A DNA stretch of 64,000 nt from Paludibacteraceae bacterium (GCA_024401435.1 JAKSLB010000002.1:124001-188000); one strand, 5' to 3'; shown: positions 1 through 9,938, counted from the stretch's first letter. Notes: generated by a model not told the origin, from the sequence alone. Program-made: numbers and translations.

Positions 1-1
1 G

Positions 2-1726
2 AAACAGTATAAAATTGCAGGTGAAACACAATACATATATGCTCCATTAGCCAATAGGTTGGGCTTATATGCTATAAAAACTGAGTTAGAAGATTTAAGC
101 TTTAAGTATGAACATCCTGATAAATATGCTGAATTGTATGCATTATTGGAAAGTACAAGAGAAGAACGTGATAATTTATTCTCTGTCTTTTCTGACCCAA
201 TTAAGAAAAAACTTGAAAATTTAGGATATAAATTTGAAATATTAGCTCGTGTTAAATCCGTCTATTCTATTTGGCGTAAAATGCAGAATAAGAATATACC
301 GTTTGAGGAGGTATATGATATTTTGGCGTTGCGTATCATTTTTGATGTGAATGAAGGAGAAGACGAAAAATCTGCATGTTGGGCCATCTATTCTGCTATT
401 ACAGATATTTATAAACCTCATCCAGATCGTATACGTGATTGGGTTAGTACTCCGAAGTCTAATGGATATGAGGCTTTGCATGTGACAGTTATGGGCCCTA
501 ATGGACAATGGATAGAGGTGCAAATTAGAAGTCGTCGTATGGATGACATCGCAGAAAAAGGATTCGCTGCACATTGGAAGTATAAGACGGGAGAAAAAGA
601 TGACTCGGAATTGGAGAAATGGTTACAAACAATAAAAGAATTACTAGAAAATCCAGAACCTAATGCTATCGATTTCCTTGATACGTTCAAATTGAATTTG
701 TTTGCTTCTGAGATTTTCGTATTCACACCAGCAGGTGATATTCGTACATTACCACAAGGTGCAACAGCATTGGATTTCGCCTTTTCTCTTCATACGGATG
801 TCGGCATGCAGTGTATTGGCGCTAAAGTTAATCATAAACTTGTACCATTAAGCTATGTTTTAAATAGTGGAGATCAGGTCGAAATATTAACATCCAAAAA
901 ACAAGTTCCTGTTCCTGAATGGATTAATTATGTGGTTACAGCTCGTGCTAAATCTAAGATCCGTTCTATTTTCAAAAAAGAATATAAATCATTCATCAAT
1001 AAAGGAGAACATGATTTAGAAACTTATCTGAAAGAAAATAATCAGAAGATGACTCCTGATAATCTTTCTAAGATTATGGAGTATTTTAAAGAGACGAAAA
1101 AAGAAGAACTTCTATATAAAGTAGGAAAGTCCATTTATAATTTAAATGATTTAACGAATTCTGTTTTTAAATCACAAAGTAAATGGATGAAATATTGGAA
1201 TTTGACATTTAGGAAGGACGGAAAGAGTACTTCTTTGCCATTCTTTGGTAACAAGAATTCAGATCCTAAAAAGACATTGACGTTGGCTGAAGATAATTCT
1301 GGTGTAACTTATCGAATTGCAGATTGTTGTTCTCCGATACCGGGTGATGATATTTTAGGTTTCATGGAGGAAGATGGTATGTTGGTTGTTCATAAACGTC
1401 AATGTCCAGTTGCCATGAAGTTAAAATCAAATTATGGTGAAAGAATTATTTCTGCTGTTTGGGAAACTCACAAGATGTTATCTTTCCCTGCCACAATTGA
1501 AGTGAAAGGAGTGGATCGTTTAGGAGCATTATGTGATGTGATTCGTACGATAACGGAAGAGCATGCGATGAATATTAGTAAATTATCTGTTGATACCAAA
1601 GATGGAATCTTTGAAGGGTATATTACATTGTATGTTCATGATGTGGAAGACGTGAATAATTTGTGCGTTTCGTTGATGAAAATACAAAGTGTGAAATCTG
1701 TAAATAGAGTAGAGACGAATTCTTAA
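2..1726 (+). CDS. RelA/SpoT-family (p)ppGpp synthetase/hydrolase, 5'-truncated by window edge
   Basis: The reading frame is open from base 2 without a start (first residues KQYKIAGETQYIYAPLANRL), so the gene begins outside the window; 574 residues remain of a family usually about 730-750 long. The N-terminal HD hydrolase domain is mostly missing here. Seen in order (numbering from base 2): the ppGpp synthetase domain with ARVKSVYSIWRKM and EVQIRSRRMDDIAEKGFAAHW; a TGS domain at about 233-297 (FVFTPAGDIRTLPQGATALD); a Cys-containing CC/ZFD region near 440-473 (RIADCCSPIPGDD); and a C-terminal ACT domain from about 493. It makes, and probably also degrades, the stringent-response alarmone. Whether it is bifunctional cannot be judged without the HD residues. 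It converges on the OmpA-family gene, with a hairpin between them. Confidence 0.95.
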   Translation, partial: KQYKIAGETQYIYAPLANRLGLYAIKTELEDLSFKYEHPDKYAELYALLESTREERDNLFSVFSDPIKKKLENLGYKFEILARVKSVYSIWRKMQNKNIPFEEVYDILALRIIFDVNEGEDEKSACWAIYSAITDIYKPHPDRIRDWVSTPKSNGYEALHVTVMGPNGQWIEVQIRSRRMDDIAEKGFAAHWKYKTGEKDDSELEKWLQTIKELLENPEPNAIDFLDTFKLNLFASEIFVFTPAGDIRTLPQGATALDFAFSLHTDVGMQCIGAKVNHKLVPLSYVLNSGDQVEILTSKKQVPVPEWINYVVTARAKSKIRSIFKKEYKSFINKGEHDLETYLKENNQKMTPDNLSKIMEYFKETKKEELLYKVGKSIYNLNDLTNSVFKSQSKWMKYWNLTFRKDGKSTSLPFFGNKNSDPKKTLTLAEDNSGVTYRIADCCSPIPGDDILGFMEEDGMLVVHKRQCPVAMKLKSNYGERIISAVWETHKMLSFPATIEVKGVDRLGALCDVIRTITEEHAMNISKLSVDTKDGIFEGYITLYVHDVEDVNNLCVSLMKIQSVKSVNRVETNS

Positions 1727-1742
1727 AAAAGAATTCGTCTCT
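1711..1742. terminator. Perfect 12-bp inverted repeat between convergent genes
   Basis: AGAGACGAATTC is followed after an 8-base loop by its exact complement. The left arm overlaps the last codons of the relA/spoT gene. There is no clean U tract directly after it on either strand, so it may act as a bidirectional transcript-end hairpin. Confidence 0.6.
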
Positions 1743-1766
1743 ATTGAAAAAAACTATTTGTTTTTG

Positions 1767-3704
1767 TTATTTTGCAATAATCATTATTTCGGTTCTACGA
1801 TTGAGAGCTCTGCCTTCTTCTGTCGTATTGTCTGCAATAGGTTGAGTTTTTCCATAACCTTTATATTCCATTCTTGTTCTAGGAACACCTTTTTTTGCTA
1901 AATACTCCAATGCGGCTTTCGCACGATCTGTTGATAGTGTCATGTTGTATTCTGCAGATCCTTTATAGTCTGTGTGACCTGACAATTGAATCTTAACCGT
2001 TGGATTCTCTTTCATAAATTGTACGACATGATTTAATTCGATGAAAGATTGTTTTTTTAGCGTTGCTTTGTCAAAGTCGAAGAAGATGTTTCGAAGCGTT
2101 ATTTTCTTTCCCACTTCGATTTTGTCTAATTCCACGTCATTTTCTCCTACTTTCCCAGAGTTTTTTATTTTCATCGGTTTCTTTGCGACAAAGTTGTCAG
2201 AATAGAATAGATATCCTTTTTTACTAACGTTGACACCATATTCTTCGTTCTCTGGAACGCAGGTTATAAAGTCACCCGTTTTCTTGTCAGATACGGATCT
2301 AAATACCATTTTGTTCGTTTCTATACTGAAAACATCGATAGTGGCTTGTATGGGTTGATTTGTTGTTGCATCAACGATTTTCCCTGTTGCGAATTTCATC
2401 TTTTTCTTAGGAAGAAGGTTGCCTTCAGTAAGGTCTAATTCGTAAATTTCTTTGCCTTTGCCGTTTTTTTCTTGACCATCGGAAGCATAATAAGCTTTAT
2501 CACCTAAAGCGTTGACAATATATCCAAATTCATCTTTGCAAGTATTGATGGGATATCCTAAATTTTTAGGAGTTGTCCATCCGCCATTTCCGTCCTTGTA
2601 TGTTACAAATATGTCGTATCCACCTAACCCTTTCATTCCTTTAGAAGAATAATATAGAGTTTGGTTGTCTGCATGAATGAATGGAGAAAAATCATCTTCT
2701 TTGGTATTCACAACAGGTCCAAGGTTGACAGGATCGGAAAATTTTAGTCGTCCATTCGGTAAAATTTCCACTTTGGATTTCCATATGTCGGATTTACCGA
2801 CACCTCCTGGTCGATCGCTTGCGAAGTATAATTCATCACCTGTTGGACTTAATGTAGGGTATGTTTCCCAATAACGAGAATTGATAGGGGATCCTGCATT
2901 GATGGCTGGTGTCCATGAGTCGCCTTCACGAATAGAGTAATAAATGTCGCAACCACCAAGACCGATACTTCTATCACATGCGACGAAGAACATGTAGCGA
3001 CCGTCTAAGGATATACTTTGTGCGCCTTCGTTTCCGATTGTATTCATGGCTTTTCCCACATTCTCAGTTTTTGTCCAATTGCCATTTTGTTTTTTGCTTA
3101 TAAAAATGTCTTCATGGACACCTTTACCGAATTCGGATTCTCCTTGTTTTTTATTCAGTTTGACGGTTGTGGAAAACAGAGACCCGTCGGCTGTTGTACT
3201 TGGCCAATAATCATCATATATCGTATTGATGTTATTACCCATGTTTCTATAGTTGAAAGGAACAGGCTTTTCCATTATTTCCAATGCCTCTTCACATTGT
3301 TTTATTCCGATTAAAGCCCTTTTATAAAATGTGGCATCCGATTGAGAAATGCTTTTGTAGGTTTCTAATGCTTTCTCATAGTTGCAAGTCTCATGATAAG
3401 CTTTACCTAATCGAAGAAGTGTTGCAGCATAATGCGGTAGATTAGGTTTGGCGATATAGACTAATGTTGCAATTTTCTTTTCATCATTGTTCATTCTTCC
3501 ATAAAGATCGGCTAATGTCCAAGAAGGCGCGATGTATTCTTTATTGTTACGAATGAGTTCTTTCAAAATGGGAAGTGCTTCTTTGTATTTCCCTTCGTTT
3601 ATTAAAAGGACGGCTGTTTCATAGGATTTTATCTCTTTTTTTGTTTCTGCAAGTAGTAAAGAAGAAAATAATAAAGAGATCAATAATAAAAAAAATCTTT
3701 TCAT
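1767..3704 (-). CDS. PorE-like OmpA-family protein: TPR, PD40 beta-propeller, regulatory-like domain, OmpA C-terminus
   Basis: 645 residues. A signal peptide (MKRFFLLLISLLFSSLLLA) is followed by TPR-like helices at about 20-145, PD40/WD40-like repeats at about 150-430 (motifs such as LYFASDRPGG and YYSSKGMKGLGGYDIF), a carboxypeptidase-regulatory-like fold at about 440-520 (ATGKIVDATTNQPIQATIDV), and an OmpA peptidoglycan-binding domain at about 535-645 with FDFDKATL and SGHTD. This is the domain order of PorE of the type IX secretion system, which ties the secretion ring to peptidoglycan. Unlike PorE as described, no lipobox cysteine follows the signal sequence. Proteins of this build are numerous in Bacteroidota, so the PorE role is inferred. 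It is transcribed alone from a TACCTTTG -7 box at 3733-3740. Confidence 0.8.
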   Translation of the reverse strand: MKRFFLLLISLLFSSLLLAETKKEIKSYETAVLLINEGKYKEALPILKELIRNNKEYIAPSWTLADLYGRMNNDEKKIATLVYIAKPNLPHYAATLLRLGKAYHETCNYEKALETYKSISQSDATFYKRALIGIKQCEEALEIMEKPVPFNYRNMGNNINTIYDDYWPSTTADGSLFSTTVKLNKKQGESEFGKGVHEDIFISKKQNGNWTKTENVGKAMNTIGNEGAQSISLDGRYMFFVACDRSIGLGGCDIYYSIREGDSWTPAINAGSPINSRYWETYPTLSPTGDELYFASDRPGGVGKSDIWKSKVEILPNGRLKFSDPVNLGPVVNTKEDDFSPFIHADNQTLYYSSKGMKGLGGYDIFVTYKDGNGGWTTPKNLGYPINTCKDEFGYIVNALGDKAYYASDGQEKNGKGKEIYELDLTEGNLLPKKKMKFATGKIVDATTNQPIQATIDVFSIETNKMVFRSVSDKKTGDFITCVPENEEYGVNVSKKGYLFYSDNFVAKKPMKIKNSGKVGENDVELDKIEVGKKITLRNIFFDFDKATLKKQSFIELNHVVQFMKENPTVKIQLSGHTDYKGSAEYNMTLSTDRAKAALEYLAKKGVPRTRMEYKGYGKTQPIADNTTEEGRALNRRTEIMIIAK

Positions 3705-3732
3705 TTTTATACAATCTATTGTTAACGAGAAA

Positions 3733-3740
3733 CAAAGGTA
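3733..3740 (-). promoter_or_regulatory. -7 promoter box (TACCTTTG) for the PorE-like gene
   Basis: Reading the minus strand gives TACCTTTG, the Bacteroidota TAnnTTTG form, 29 bases upstream of the start codon. I see no convincing -33 TTTG at standard spacing. Confidence 0.55.
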
Positions 3741-3834
3741 AGTAAAATGAACGTAATTTTAATGATGATAGAAATAAAAGAAAAAATCGAATCAAAAATA
3801 TGAATTTTGAGATGGGAAAAAGGAAAAAAAAGAG

Positions 3835-3842
3835 TATCTTTG
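3835..3842 (+). promoter_or_regulatory. -7 promoter box (TATCTTTG) for secDF
   Basis: TATCTTTG matches the Bacteroidota -7 consensus and lies 54 bases before the secDF start, giving a leader of about 48 bases. Confidence 0.6.
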
Positions 3843-3896
3843 CGAGTTATTTTAAGAAATTAAATTTAATACATTAATAATTAACTAATTAAAAAA

Positions 3897-6800
3897 ATGC
3901 AAAACAAGGGATTTGTTAAGTTGATTGCTGTGCTTTTTGCGCTAATCTGTCTTTTCTATCTTTCTTTTAGCTTTGTGTCGTCTTATTATAATAATAAGGC
4001 AGCAGAGATGTATGGAGAAGGAACAGAAGAGTATCAAACGTATCTTGATACTATGTCAAGACAAAAAGTTTGGTTAGGATACACTTTAAAGGAGTGTCGC
4101 GAAAATGAGCTTAGCTTAGGTTTGGACCTTAAGGGTGGTATGAATGTTGTTATGGAAGTTTCTGTTCCAGACATTCTAAATTCATTGGCAGGAACACAAA
4201 ATGCAACGGAGCCATTCTTGAATGCCATGAAAGAGGCAAAGAATAAACAGTTGACAAATCAACGTGATTTCGTAGATCTATTCGCAGAATCTTTTAAAGA
4301 GGTGAATCCAGGTGTACCATTAGCGTCGGTTTTCTCAACTTATGAATTAAGAGAAAAAATATCAGCTGTCTCTTCAGATGAAGAGGTTGTTTCTGTGTTG
4401 AAAACAGAAGTTGCAAGTGCAGTTGATAATTCATTTAACGTTTTACGTTCTCGTATTGACCGTTTTGGTGTTGTTCAACCTAACATTCAAAAATTGGATG
4501 TTGCAGGTCGTATTTTGATTGAAATGCCAGGTGTAAAAGAGCCAGAACGTGTTCGTAAATTATTGCAGGGTTCTGCTGATTTGGAGTTTTGGGAGACATT
4601 AGACATATCTGAAATATACACATATATTTCTAATGTAAATAACATGGCTCGTGATTTGGAACAATTAGGTGATATCCAAGCAGCTAATAATGCAGATTCT
4701 GCTAATGCAGCTCCTGCTGTTGCTGATAAGGATACTGCTAATGTTGCAAAAACAGCATTAGACAGTTTGATGGCTGTATCAGAAAATGATTCTCTTAGTC
4801 AGTCTTCTGTTGATTATGAAAAATTCCAAAAAGAAAATCCTTTGTTTGCTCGTATGCGTTTGAACGCAGATCCTCAATCAGGACGTTTGGGTTACGGACC
4901 TCTTATTGGTTACGTAAATCAAAGAGATACTGCGAAGGTTGCTGAGTATTTCAGAATTGCAAAACAAAGACATATTTTACCACAAAATCTTGTTCCAAAA
5001 TGGTCTGTTGCTCCTGTAGAAGGTAGCGATGATATTTTTGAATTGATTGCAATCAATTGTAAGAGTAAGAATGGAAAAGCTCCGTTAGGAGGTTCTGTTA
5101 TTGTAGATGCGAAAGATGACTTCGCTCAATATTCTTCTAAGTCTACAGTAAGTATGGAAATGAACCAAGAAGGTGCTGCTGCTTGGGCTCGTATGACAAA
5201 GGAAAATATTGGTAAATGTATCGCTATCGTATTGGATGGATATGTTTATTCTTATCCTCGTGTAAACGATGAAATTACTGGTGGACGCTCTGAAATTTCT
5301 GGAAACTTCACAGTTCAAGATGCAAAAGACTTGGCAAATGTGTTGAAGTCTGGTAAGATGCCAGCTCCTGCTCATATTGTTCAAGAGGATGTCGTTGGTC
5401 CTTCATTGGGTCAAGAAGCTATTAATGCAGGTTTGATCTCATTTGTTATTGCATTCTGCGCCATCTTGATTTATATGATTTTCTATTATGGATTAGTCCC
5501 TGGTTTAGTGGCAGATTTCGCTTTAATATGTAACGTATTCTTCATTTTCAGTGTGTTGGCATCCTTTAAGGCTGTTCTTACATTACCTGGTATCGCTGGT
5601 ATCGTATTAACTTTAGGTATGGCTGTCGATGCTAACGTGTTGATTTATGAACGTATTCGTGAAGAACTTCGTGCTGGTAAACAAATAAAGAAGGCTTTGG
5701 CAGATGGTTACAAAAATGCATTTAGTGCAATCATCGACTCTAACGTAACAACTGTATTGACAGGTATTATCTTATTTATGTTTGGTACCGGTCCTATTAA
5801 AGGATTTGCTACAACATTAATCATTGGTGTGCTTTGCTCATTCTTTACAGCTATCTTTATTTCTCGTTTGATTTTTGAATTCTTGTTGAACAAATCTGAT
5901 AAGTTCAATAATCTTCAATTCACTACAAGCTTGATGAAGAATTTCTTACAAGGTACGAATGTTGATTTCATCGGAAAGAGAAAGGTTTTCTATTGCTTGT
6001 CTTCTGCATTGATCCTTATTGGTCTTGTGTCTTTATTCGTTAATGGTATGAATAAGGGTGTCGATTTCTCTGGAGGTCGTAACTATATTGTTCGTTTCGA
6101 ACAACCTGTTTCTACTGTTGAAGTTAGAGATTTGTTAGAACCTTCATTAAAAGAAAGCTCTCTTAACGTAATTACTATTGGAGAAGAAAATCAAGTGCGT
6201 ATTACCACTAACTATAGAATTATGGAAAATGATAATACAATTGATGCTGAAATTGAAGGCTTAATTTATAATGCTGTTAAACCATTATTGAATGGTAATG
6301 TTACTCATGATATGTTTGTCAATCGTTATGTTGTGGAAAATAGCAATGTGCGTTTGTCTAACAAAAACGATCAAACAACTTTCGGTCTTCAAAGTTCACA
6401 AAAGGTTGGACCTACTATGGCTGATGATATTAAGACTTCAGCGATTTGGGCTGTCATTATCTCTTTGATTGGTATCGGATTGTATATCTTGGCTCGTTTC
6501 CGTAATGTTGCATTTAGTGTTGGTGCAGTCGTATCTTTGGCTCACGATACATTGATTGTCTTTGGCTTGTTCTCTTTGTTGAAAGACATTATGCCATTCT
6601 CAATGGAAATAGACCAATCATTCATTGCTGCAATCTTGACGGTGATTGGTTATTCAATCAATGATAATGTGGTTATCTTTGACCGTATTCGTGAAAACTT
6701 AGGTTTGTATCCTAATCGCGATATTCGTTCAGTGATTAATACATCATTGAATTCAACTTTAAGCCGTACATTCAGTACATCAATGAGTACCTTGGTTGTA

Positions 6801-7037
6801 TTAGTTGTTATTTTCTTCTTAGGTGGTGATACAATCCGTGGATTTATCTTCGCTATGTTAATTGGTGTTATTGTAGGTACATATTCTTCATGGTTCGTTG
6901 CAACTCCGTTGGCATACGATATGTTGAAGAAAAATGGAGGGAAAAGCCTCGTTAAGAAAGAAAAAGATTCAGAAGACTCCGTTATAGACGATCAATCTAC
7001 TAAGTCTGTTGAAGGAGTAGATGCTATTGCTCAATAA
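3897..7037 (+). CDS. secDF: Fused protein translocase subunit SecDF
   Basis: 1046 residues, the usual fused form in Bacteroidota. It uses the proton gradient to pull secreted proteins out of SecYEG. An N-terminal membrane segment is followed by the SecD motif LGLDLKGGMNVVMEV near residue 75, a large periplasmic P1 region containing an Ala/Asp/Asn-rich linker at about 265-305, and the SecD membrane bundle with LTLGMAVDANVLIYERIREE near 576. The SecF half starts near 690 and contains VDFSGGRNY near 722 and GYSINDNVVIFDRIREN near 917-933. The C-terminal tail is charged and low in complexity. It stands alone with its own promoter and terminator. Export through Sec is a prerequisite for the T9SS cargo proteins in this window. 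Confidence 0.97.
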   Translation: MQNKGFVKLIAVLFALICLFYLSFSFVSSYYNNKAAEMYGEGTEEYQTYLDTMSRQKVWLGYTLKECRENELSLGLDLKGGMNVVMEVSVPDILNSLAGTQNATEPFLNAMKEAKNKQLTNQRDFVDLFAESFKEVNPGVPLASVFSTYELREKISAVSSDEEVVSVLKTEVASAVDNSFNVLRSRIDRFGVVQPNIQKLDVAGRILIEMPGVKEPERVRKLLQGSADLEFWETLDISEIYTYISNVNNMARDLEQLGDIQAANNADSANAAPAVADKDTANVAKTALDSLMAVSENDSLSQSSVDYEKFQKENPLFARMRLNADPQSGRLGYGPLIGYVNQRDTAKVAEYFRIAKQRHILPQNLVPKWSVAPVEGSDDIFELIAINCKSKNGKAPLGGSVIVDAKDDFAQYSSKSTVSMEMNQEGAAAWARMTKENIGKCIAIVLDGYVYSYPRVNDEITGGRSEISGNFTVQDAKDLANVLKSGKMPAPAHIVQEDVVGPSLGQEAINAGLISFVIAFCAILIYMIFYYGLVPGLVADFALICNVFFIFSVLASFKAVLTLPGIAGIVLTLGMAVDANVLIYERIREELRAGKQIKKALADGYKNAFSAIIDSNVTTVLTGIILFMFGTGPIKGFATTLIIGVLCSFFTAIFISRLIFEFLLNKSDKFNNLQFTTSLMKNFLQGTNVDFIGKRKVFYCLSSALILIGLVSLFVNGMNKGVDFSGGRNYIVRFEQPVSTVEVRDLLEPSLKESSLNVITIGEENQVRITTNYRIMENDNTIDAEIEGLIYNAVKPLLNGNVTHDMFVNRYVVENSNVRLSNKNDQTTFGLQSSQKVGPTMADDIKTSAIWAVIISLIGIGLYILARFRNVAFSVGAVVSLAHDTLIVFGLFSLLKDIMPFSMEIDQSFIAAILTVIGYSINDNVVIFDRIRENLGLYPNRDIRSVINTSLNSTLSRTFSTSMSTLVVLVVIFFLGGDTIRGFIFAMLIGVIVGTYSSWFVATPLAYDMLKKNGGKSLVKKEKDSEDSVIDDQSTKSVEGVDAIAQ

Positions 7038-7057
7038 TAGAAATTTTATAATATGTT

Positions 7058-7089
7058 AAAAAGGTTGGATTTTATATCCAACCTTTTTT
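7058..7089 (+). terminator. Rho-independent terminator of secDF
   Basis: GGTTGGAT (7063-7070) pairs with ATCCAACC (7076-7083) around a 5-base loop. The stem is flanked by A5 and a T6 tract. Confidence 0.9.
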
Positions 7090-7091
7090 GC

Positions 7092-7099
7092 TATCTTTG
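7092..7099 (+). promoter_or_regulatory. -7 promoter box (TATCTTTG) for ispG
   Basis: TATCTTTG lies directly after the secDF terminator and 34 bases before the ispG start. Confidence 0.6.
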
Positions 7100-7133
7100 T
7101 ATAGGTATAATAAATGCTTGAATCAATTTAGAT

Positions 7134-8882
7134 ATGCAAAATTATAAGTTAATGGATGATTCTTCTCGACTTTTTATTTATCAACGTCGAGAAACTATTG
7201 CTGTTAAAGTTGGAAATACTGAGATAGGAGGAAATAATCCTATTCGTATTCAGTCTATGGCAAATACAGATACAAATGATACGGAAGCAAGTGTTCAACA
7301 GGCTCTTCGTATTGAACAAGTTGGAGGTGAATTGGTTCGCTTTACTGCACAAGGAATCAAAGAAGCAACTAATTTAGAAATGATTCGAAAAGAGTTGCGT
7401 TCTAGAGGTGCAAAAGCTCCCTTAGTTGCTGATATTCATTTCAATCCGCAGGCTGCTTTTGTCGCTGCAAAAGTGGTCGAAAAAGTTCGTATTAATCCTG
7501 GTAATTTTGTTGATAGAGTTCATACTTTTAAACGTTTTGATTACACTGATGAGGAGTATCAATTAGAAATAGAGAAAATAAAAGAAAAATTATATCCTCT
7601 TTTAGATATATGTAAGGAAAATCATACAGCTATCCGAATTGGTGTTAACCATGGTTCTTTGTCGGATCGTATTTTATCTCGATATGGAGATACTCCTCAA
7701 GGAATGGTTGAGTCTTGTATGGAATTTCTTCGCTTATGTGTTGCTTATGATTTCTATAATATCGTAATCTCTATCAAAGCTTCTAATACGGTGATTATGG
7801 TTCAAACAGTTCGTCTACTGGTTGATACTATGAATAAAGCAGGTATGAAATTCCCTCTTCATTTAGGTGTGACGGAAGCTGGAAATGGCGAAGATGGCCG
7901 TGTGAAATCTGCTTTGGGTATTGGAGCCTTACTACAAGATGGCATAGGTGATACCATTCGAGTGTCTCTAAGTGAAGCTCCTGAAAACGAAATACCAGTG
8001 GCGAAAAAATTAGTGGATTATGTGACAAAAACAGCAGTCCATCGTTCTGGTAGTGGAGTAGTTTCAAAAGATTCTGGATTGGTTAATCCATTCTCGTACA
8101 AACGACGTGAAAGTTTTGCTGTTGACAAAATTGGTAATGGTCAAGTGCCTGTTGTTGTTTCTGATTCAATGACTAAAGTTGATACTCTTTGCCCAGATTA
8201 TGAAAAAGATAATTTGTTTTCTTCCTATAAAGTCGTATGTGCTTCAATTTCATCCTACGAACAAATTAAATCTCAATTAGATACTCAGACAATTGTTGTA
8301 TTGGATTCTGATGGATATCCTTCTTCTCAAGATGGAATAGGAGGGCAAAGAGAATTTTTCCACAGAATGATGTTGGATGGATTGAAAAATCCTGTGATTT
8401 TACGTCGTCGTTATATGGATGACAATCTTGAAGATGTACAAATAAAAGCGGGTGCTGATTTAGGACAATTCTTTATCGATGGTTTGGCTGATGGCGTTTG
8501 GATAGAAGCTCCTAATATACTTCCTACTCAGGTCGTTTCGTTAATGTTTGCTATACTTCAAGGTTCAAGAGCTCGTGTCTCTAAAACAGAGTATATTTCT
8601 TGCCCTAGTTGTGGACGTACGTTATATGATTTAGAGTCAACATTAGCAAAAATAAAAGAACGTACATCTCATTTGCGTGGTTTGAAAATTGGTGTGATGG
8701 GATGTGTCGTTAATGGACCTGGTGAAATGGCTGATGCGGATTATGGTTATGTCGGCTCAGCTAAAGGAATGGTGAATTTGTATAAAGGTCAAACTTGTTT
8801 AGAAAAGCTGATTCCACAGGAAGAGGCAGTTGATCGTTTGATACAGTTGATTAAGGATAATGGTGATTGGCAGGATTGCTAA
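7134..8882 (+). CDS. ispG: 4-hydroxy-3-methylbut-2-enyl-diphosphate synthase (IspG/GcpE)
   Basis: 582 residues. This is the long IspG type (TIM barrel, inserted domain, iron-sulfur domain) typical of Bacteroidota, Chlamydiae and plants, against about 370 in E. coli. It makes HMBPP from MEcPP in the MEP isoprenoid pathway using a [4Fe-4S] cluster. Seen: the N-terminal barrel motif IRIQSMANTDTNDTEAS, VRINPGNF, the inserted region at about 310-470, then the cluster ligands CPSCGRTLYDLE near 490 and GVMGCVVNGPGEMADAD near 520. The ATG start follows the promoter by 34 bases with no Shine-Dalgarno sequence. It is a single-gene unit. Confidence 0.97.
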   Translation: MQNYKLMDDSSRLFIYQRRETIAVKVGNTEIGGNNPIRIQSMANTDTNDTEASVQQALRIEQVGGELVRFTAQGIKEATNLEMIRKELRSRGAKAPLVADIHFNPQAAFVAAKVVEKVRINPGNFVDRVHTFKRFDYTDEEYQLEIEKIKEKLYPLLDICKENHTAIRIGVNHGSLSDRILSRYGDTPQGMVESCMEFLRLCVAYDFYNIVISIKASNTVIMVQTVRLLVDTMNKAGMKFPLHLGVTEAGNGEDGRVKSALGIGALLQDGIGDTIRVSLSEAPENEIPVAKKLVDYVTKTAVHRSGSGVVSKDSGLVNPFSYKRRESFAVDKIGNGQVPVVVSDSMTKVDTLCPDYEKDNLFSSYKVVCASISSYEQIKSQLDTQTIVVLDSDGYPSSQDGIGGQREFFHRMMLDGLKNPVILRRRYMDDNLEDVQIKAGADLGQFFIDGLADGVWIEAPNILPTQVVSLMFAILQGSRARVSKTEYISCPSCGRTLYDLESTLAKIKERTSHLRGLKIGVMGCVVNGPGEMADADYGYVGSAKGMVNLYKGQTCLEKLIPQEEAVDRLIQLIKDNGDWQDC

Positions 8883-8907
8883 ATTTTTTAATTTTTCTAT
8901 ACTTTTG

Positions 8908-8935
8908 GGAGACGCTTTTTTGCGTCTCCTTTTTT
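8908..8935. terminator. Terminator between ispG and the LytTR gene
   Basis: GGAGACGC (8908-8915) and GCGTCTCC (8922-8929) pair around T6, followed by T6. The T tract overlaps the stop codon of the convergent LytTR gene, so it may serve both. Confidence 0.9.
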
Positions 8936-9776
8936 ATTCTCTAGTAAACAGATCTGCGATTGTTGAAGAATATGTTTTTGACACGGGAATTTCGGTAGAG
9001 AATTCAGTGTCCAGTTCAAGCAGTAACCCGTCTTTGTCTTTCCGTAGAACTCTTACTTTTTTTAGATTTACTACGTAAAAACGGTGACATCGTACTAAAT
9101 TTATATCCGAGAAATTCTCTTCGATATATTTCAATGAATTTCTTAATAAGAACTTAGTTAGTTCTTTTTTGCTATTGAGGTAAAATATAAATATGTAATT
9201 ATCTGCAGATTGAATATACAAAAGATCTTCTAATCGGACAGAAAGTCTGAATGCCCCTTTCTCATCATAAAAATTGATGGTCTCTTTTCCCAATGATCTT
9301 TGTTTTTTGTTGATTATTTCATTGAGTTGGAAGTTCTTCTCTTCTAATGCAAAATAGAGCCAACATATAATATATGGAATAATAAGTAATGATACTACTG
9401 CAAGGGTAGTTCGAGGAAGAATCGTGTATAAATAGGAACGTGAATTAGGGACACTTACGTGCAATGAAACAAGAGAAAGAGCTAAAGAAATGAGTACCAT
9501 TTCTTGTATTATCCACCAACAGAAGAACTGAAAAGATAAATTTTTTCGTTTGTTTAGATTGTAAAATATTACTCTACTCAGAATTAACATTGAAATTCCT
9601 GCAGTTATCATTAGAAACAAGTAATAAATGTATTGGTTCTCTTTTATTTCCAATCCACGTATTGCAACATCGGGGTGATATACCGATGAAAAAATTAGTA
9701 CAAAGAAAATAACGAAACACATAAAACGTATGATATCACGTTTTTGTGTCATGAATTTCGGAATACTTCTCTCCAT
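8934..9776 (-). CDS. Membrane-anchored LytTR-domain transcriptional regulator
   Basis: 280 residues from the ATG at 9776. A longer TTG start at 9797 would add seven residues. Four hydrophobic segments occupy roughly the first 145 residues, followed by a charged linker and a LytTR DNA-binding domain over about the last 105 residues (RLEDLLYIQSADNYIFIFY, LVRCHRFYVVNLKKV). There is no receiver domain, so it is not a classical response regulator; the membrane part presumably senses or tethers. It is divergent from the fabH operon and shares a 234-base intergenic region with it, so control of fatty acid genes is possible but unproven. Confidence 0.88.
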   Translation of the reverse strand: MERSIPKFMTQKRDIIRFMCFVIFFVLIFSSVYHPDVAIRGLEIKENQYIYYLFLMITAGISMLILSRVIFYNLNKRKNLSFQFFCWWIIQEMVLISLALSLVSLHVSVPNSRSYLYTILPRTTLAVVSLLIIPYIICWLYFALEEKNFQLNEIINKKQRSLGKETINFYDEKGAFRLSVRLEDLLYIQSADNYIFIFYLNSKKELTKFLLRNSLKYIEENFSDINLVRCHRFYVVNLKKVRVLRKDKDGLLLELDTEFSTEIPVSKTYSSTIADLFTRE

Positions 9777-9794
9777 GTTTTTGCTAATTTTATA

Positions 9795-9802
9795 CAAAAA
9801 TA
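9795..9802 (-). promoter_or_regulatory. Possible -7 box (TATTTTTG) for the LytTR gene
   Basis: On the minus strand TATTTTTG lies 18 bases before the ATG at 9776. It overlaps the alternative TTG start, which argues for the ATG. The leader would be very short. Confidence 0.35.
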
Positions 9803-9938
9803 ATAATTTTTATACATCATACAAAGCAGTTTTTTTGAACTTCACTTATCTATTTGTTTTTTCATACCTATATATCGAATTTCACCCCAAACCCCTTTGA
9901 AATAAGACCTTTTGTTTTTTCGTGATTTTTTTCAATTC

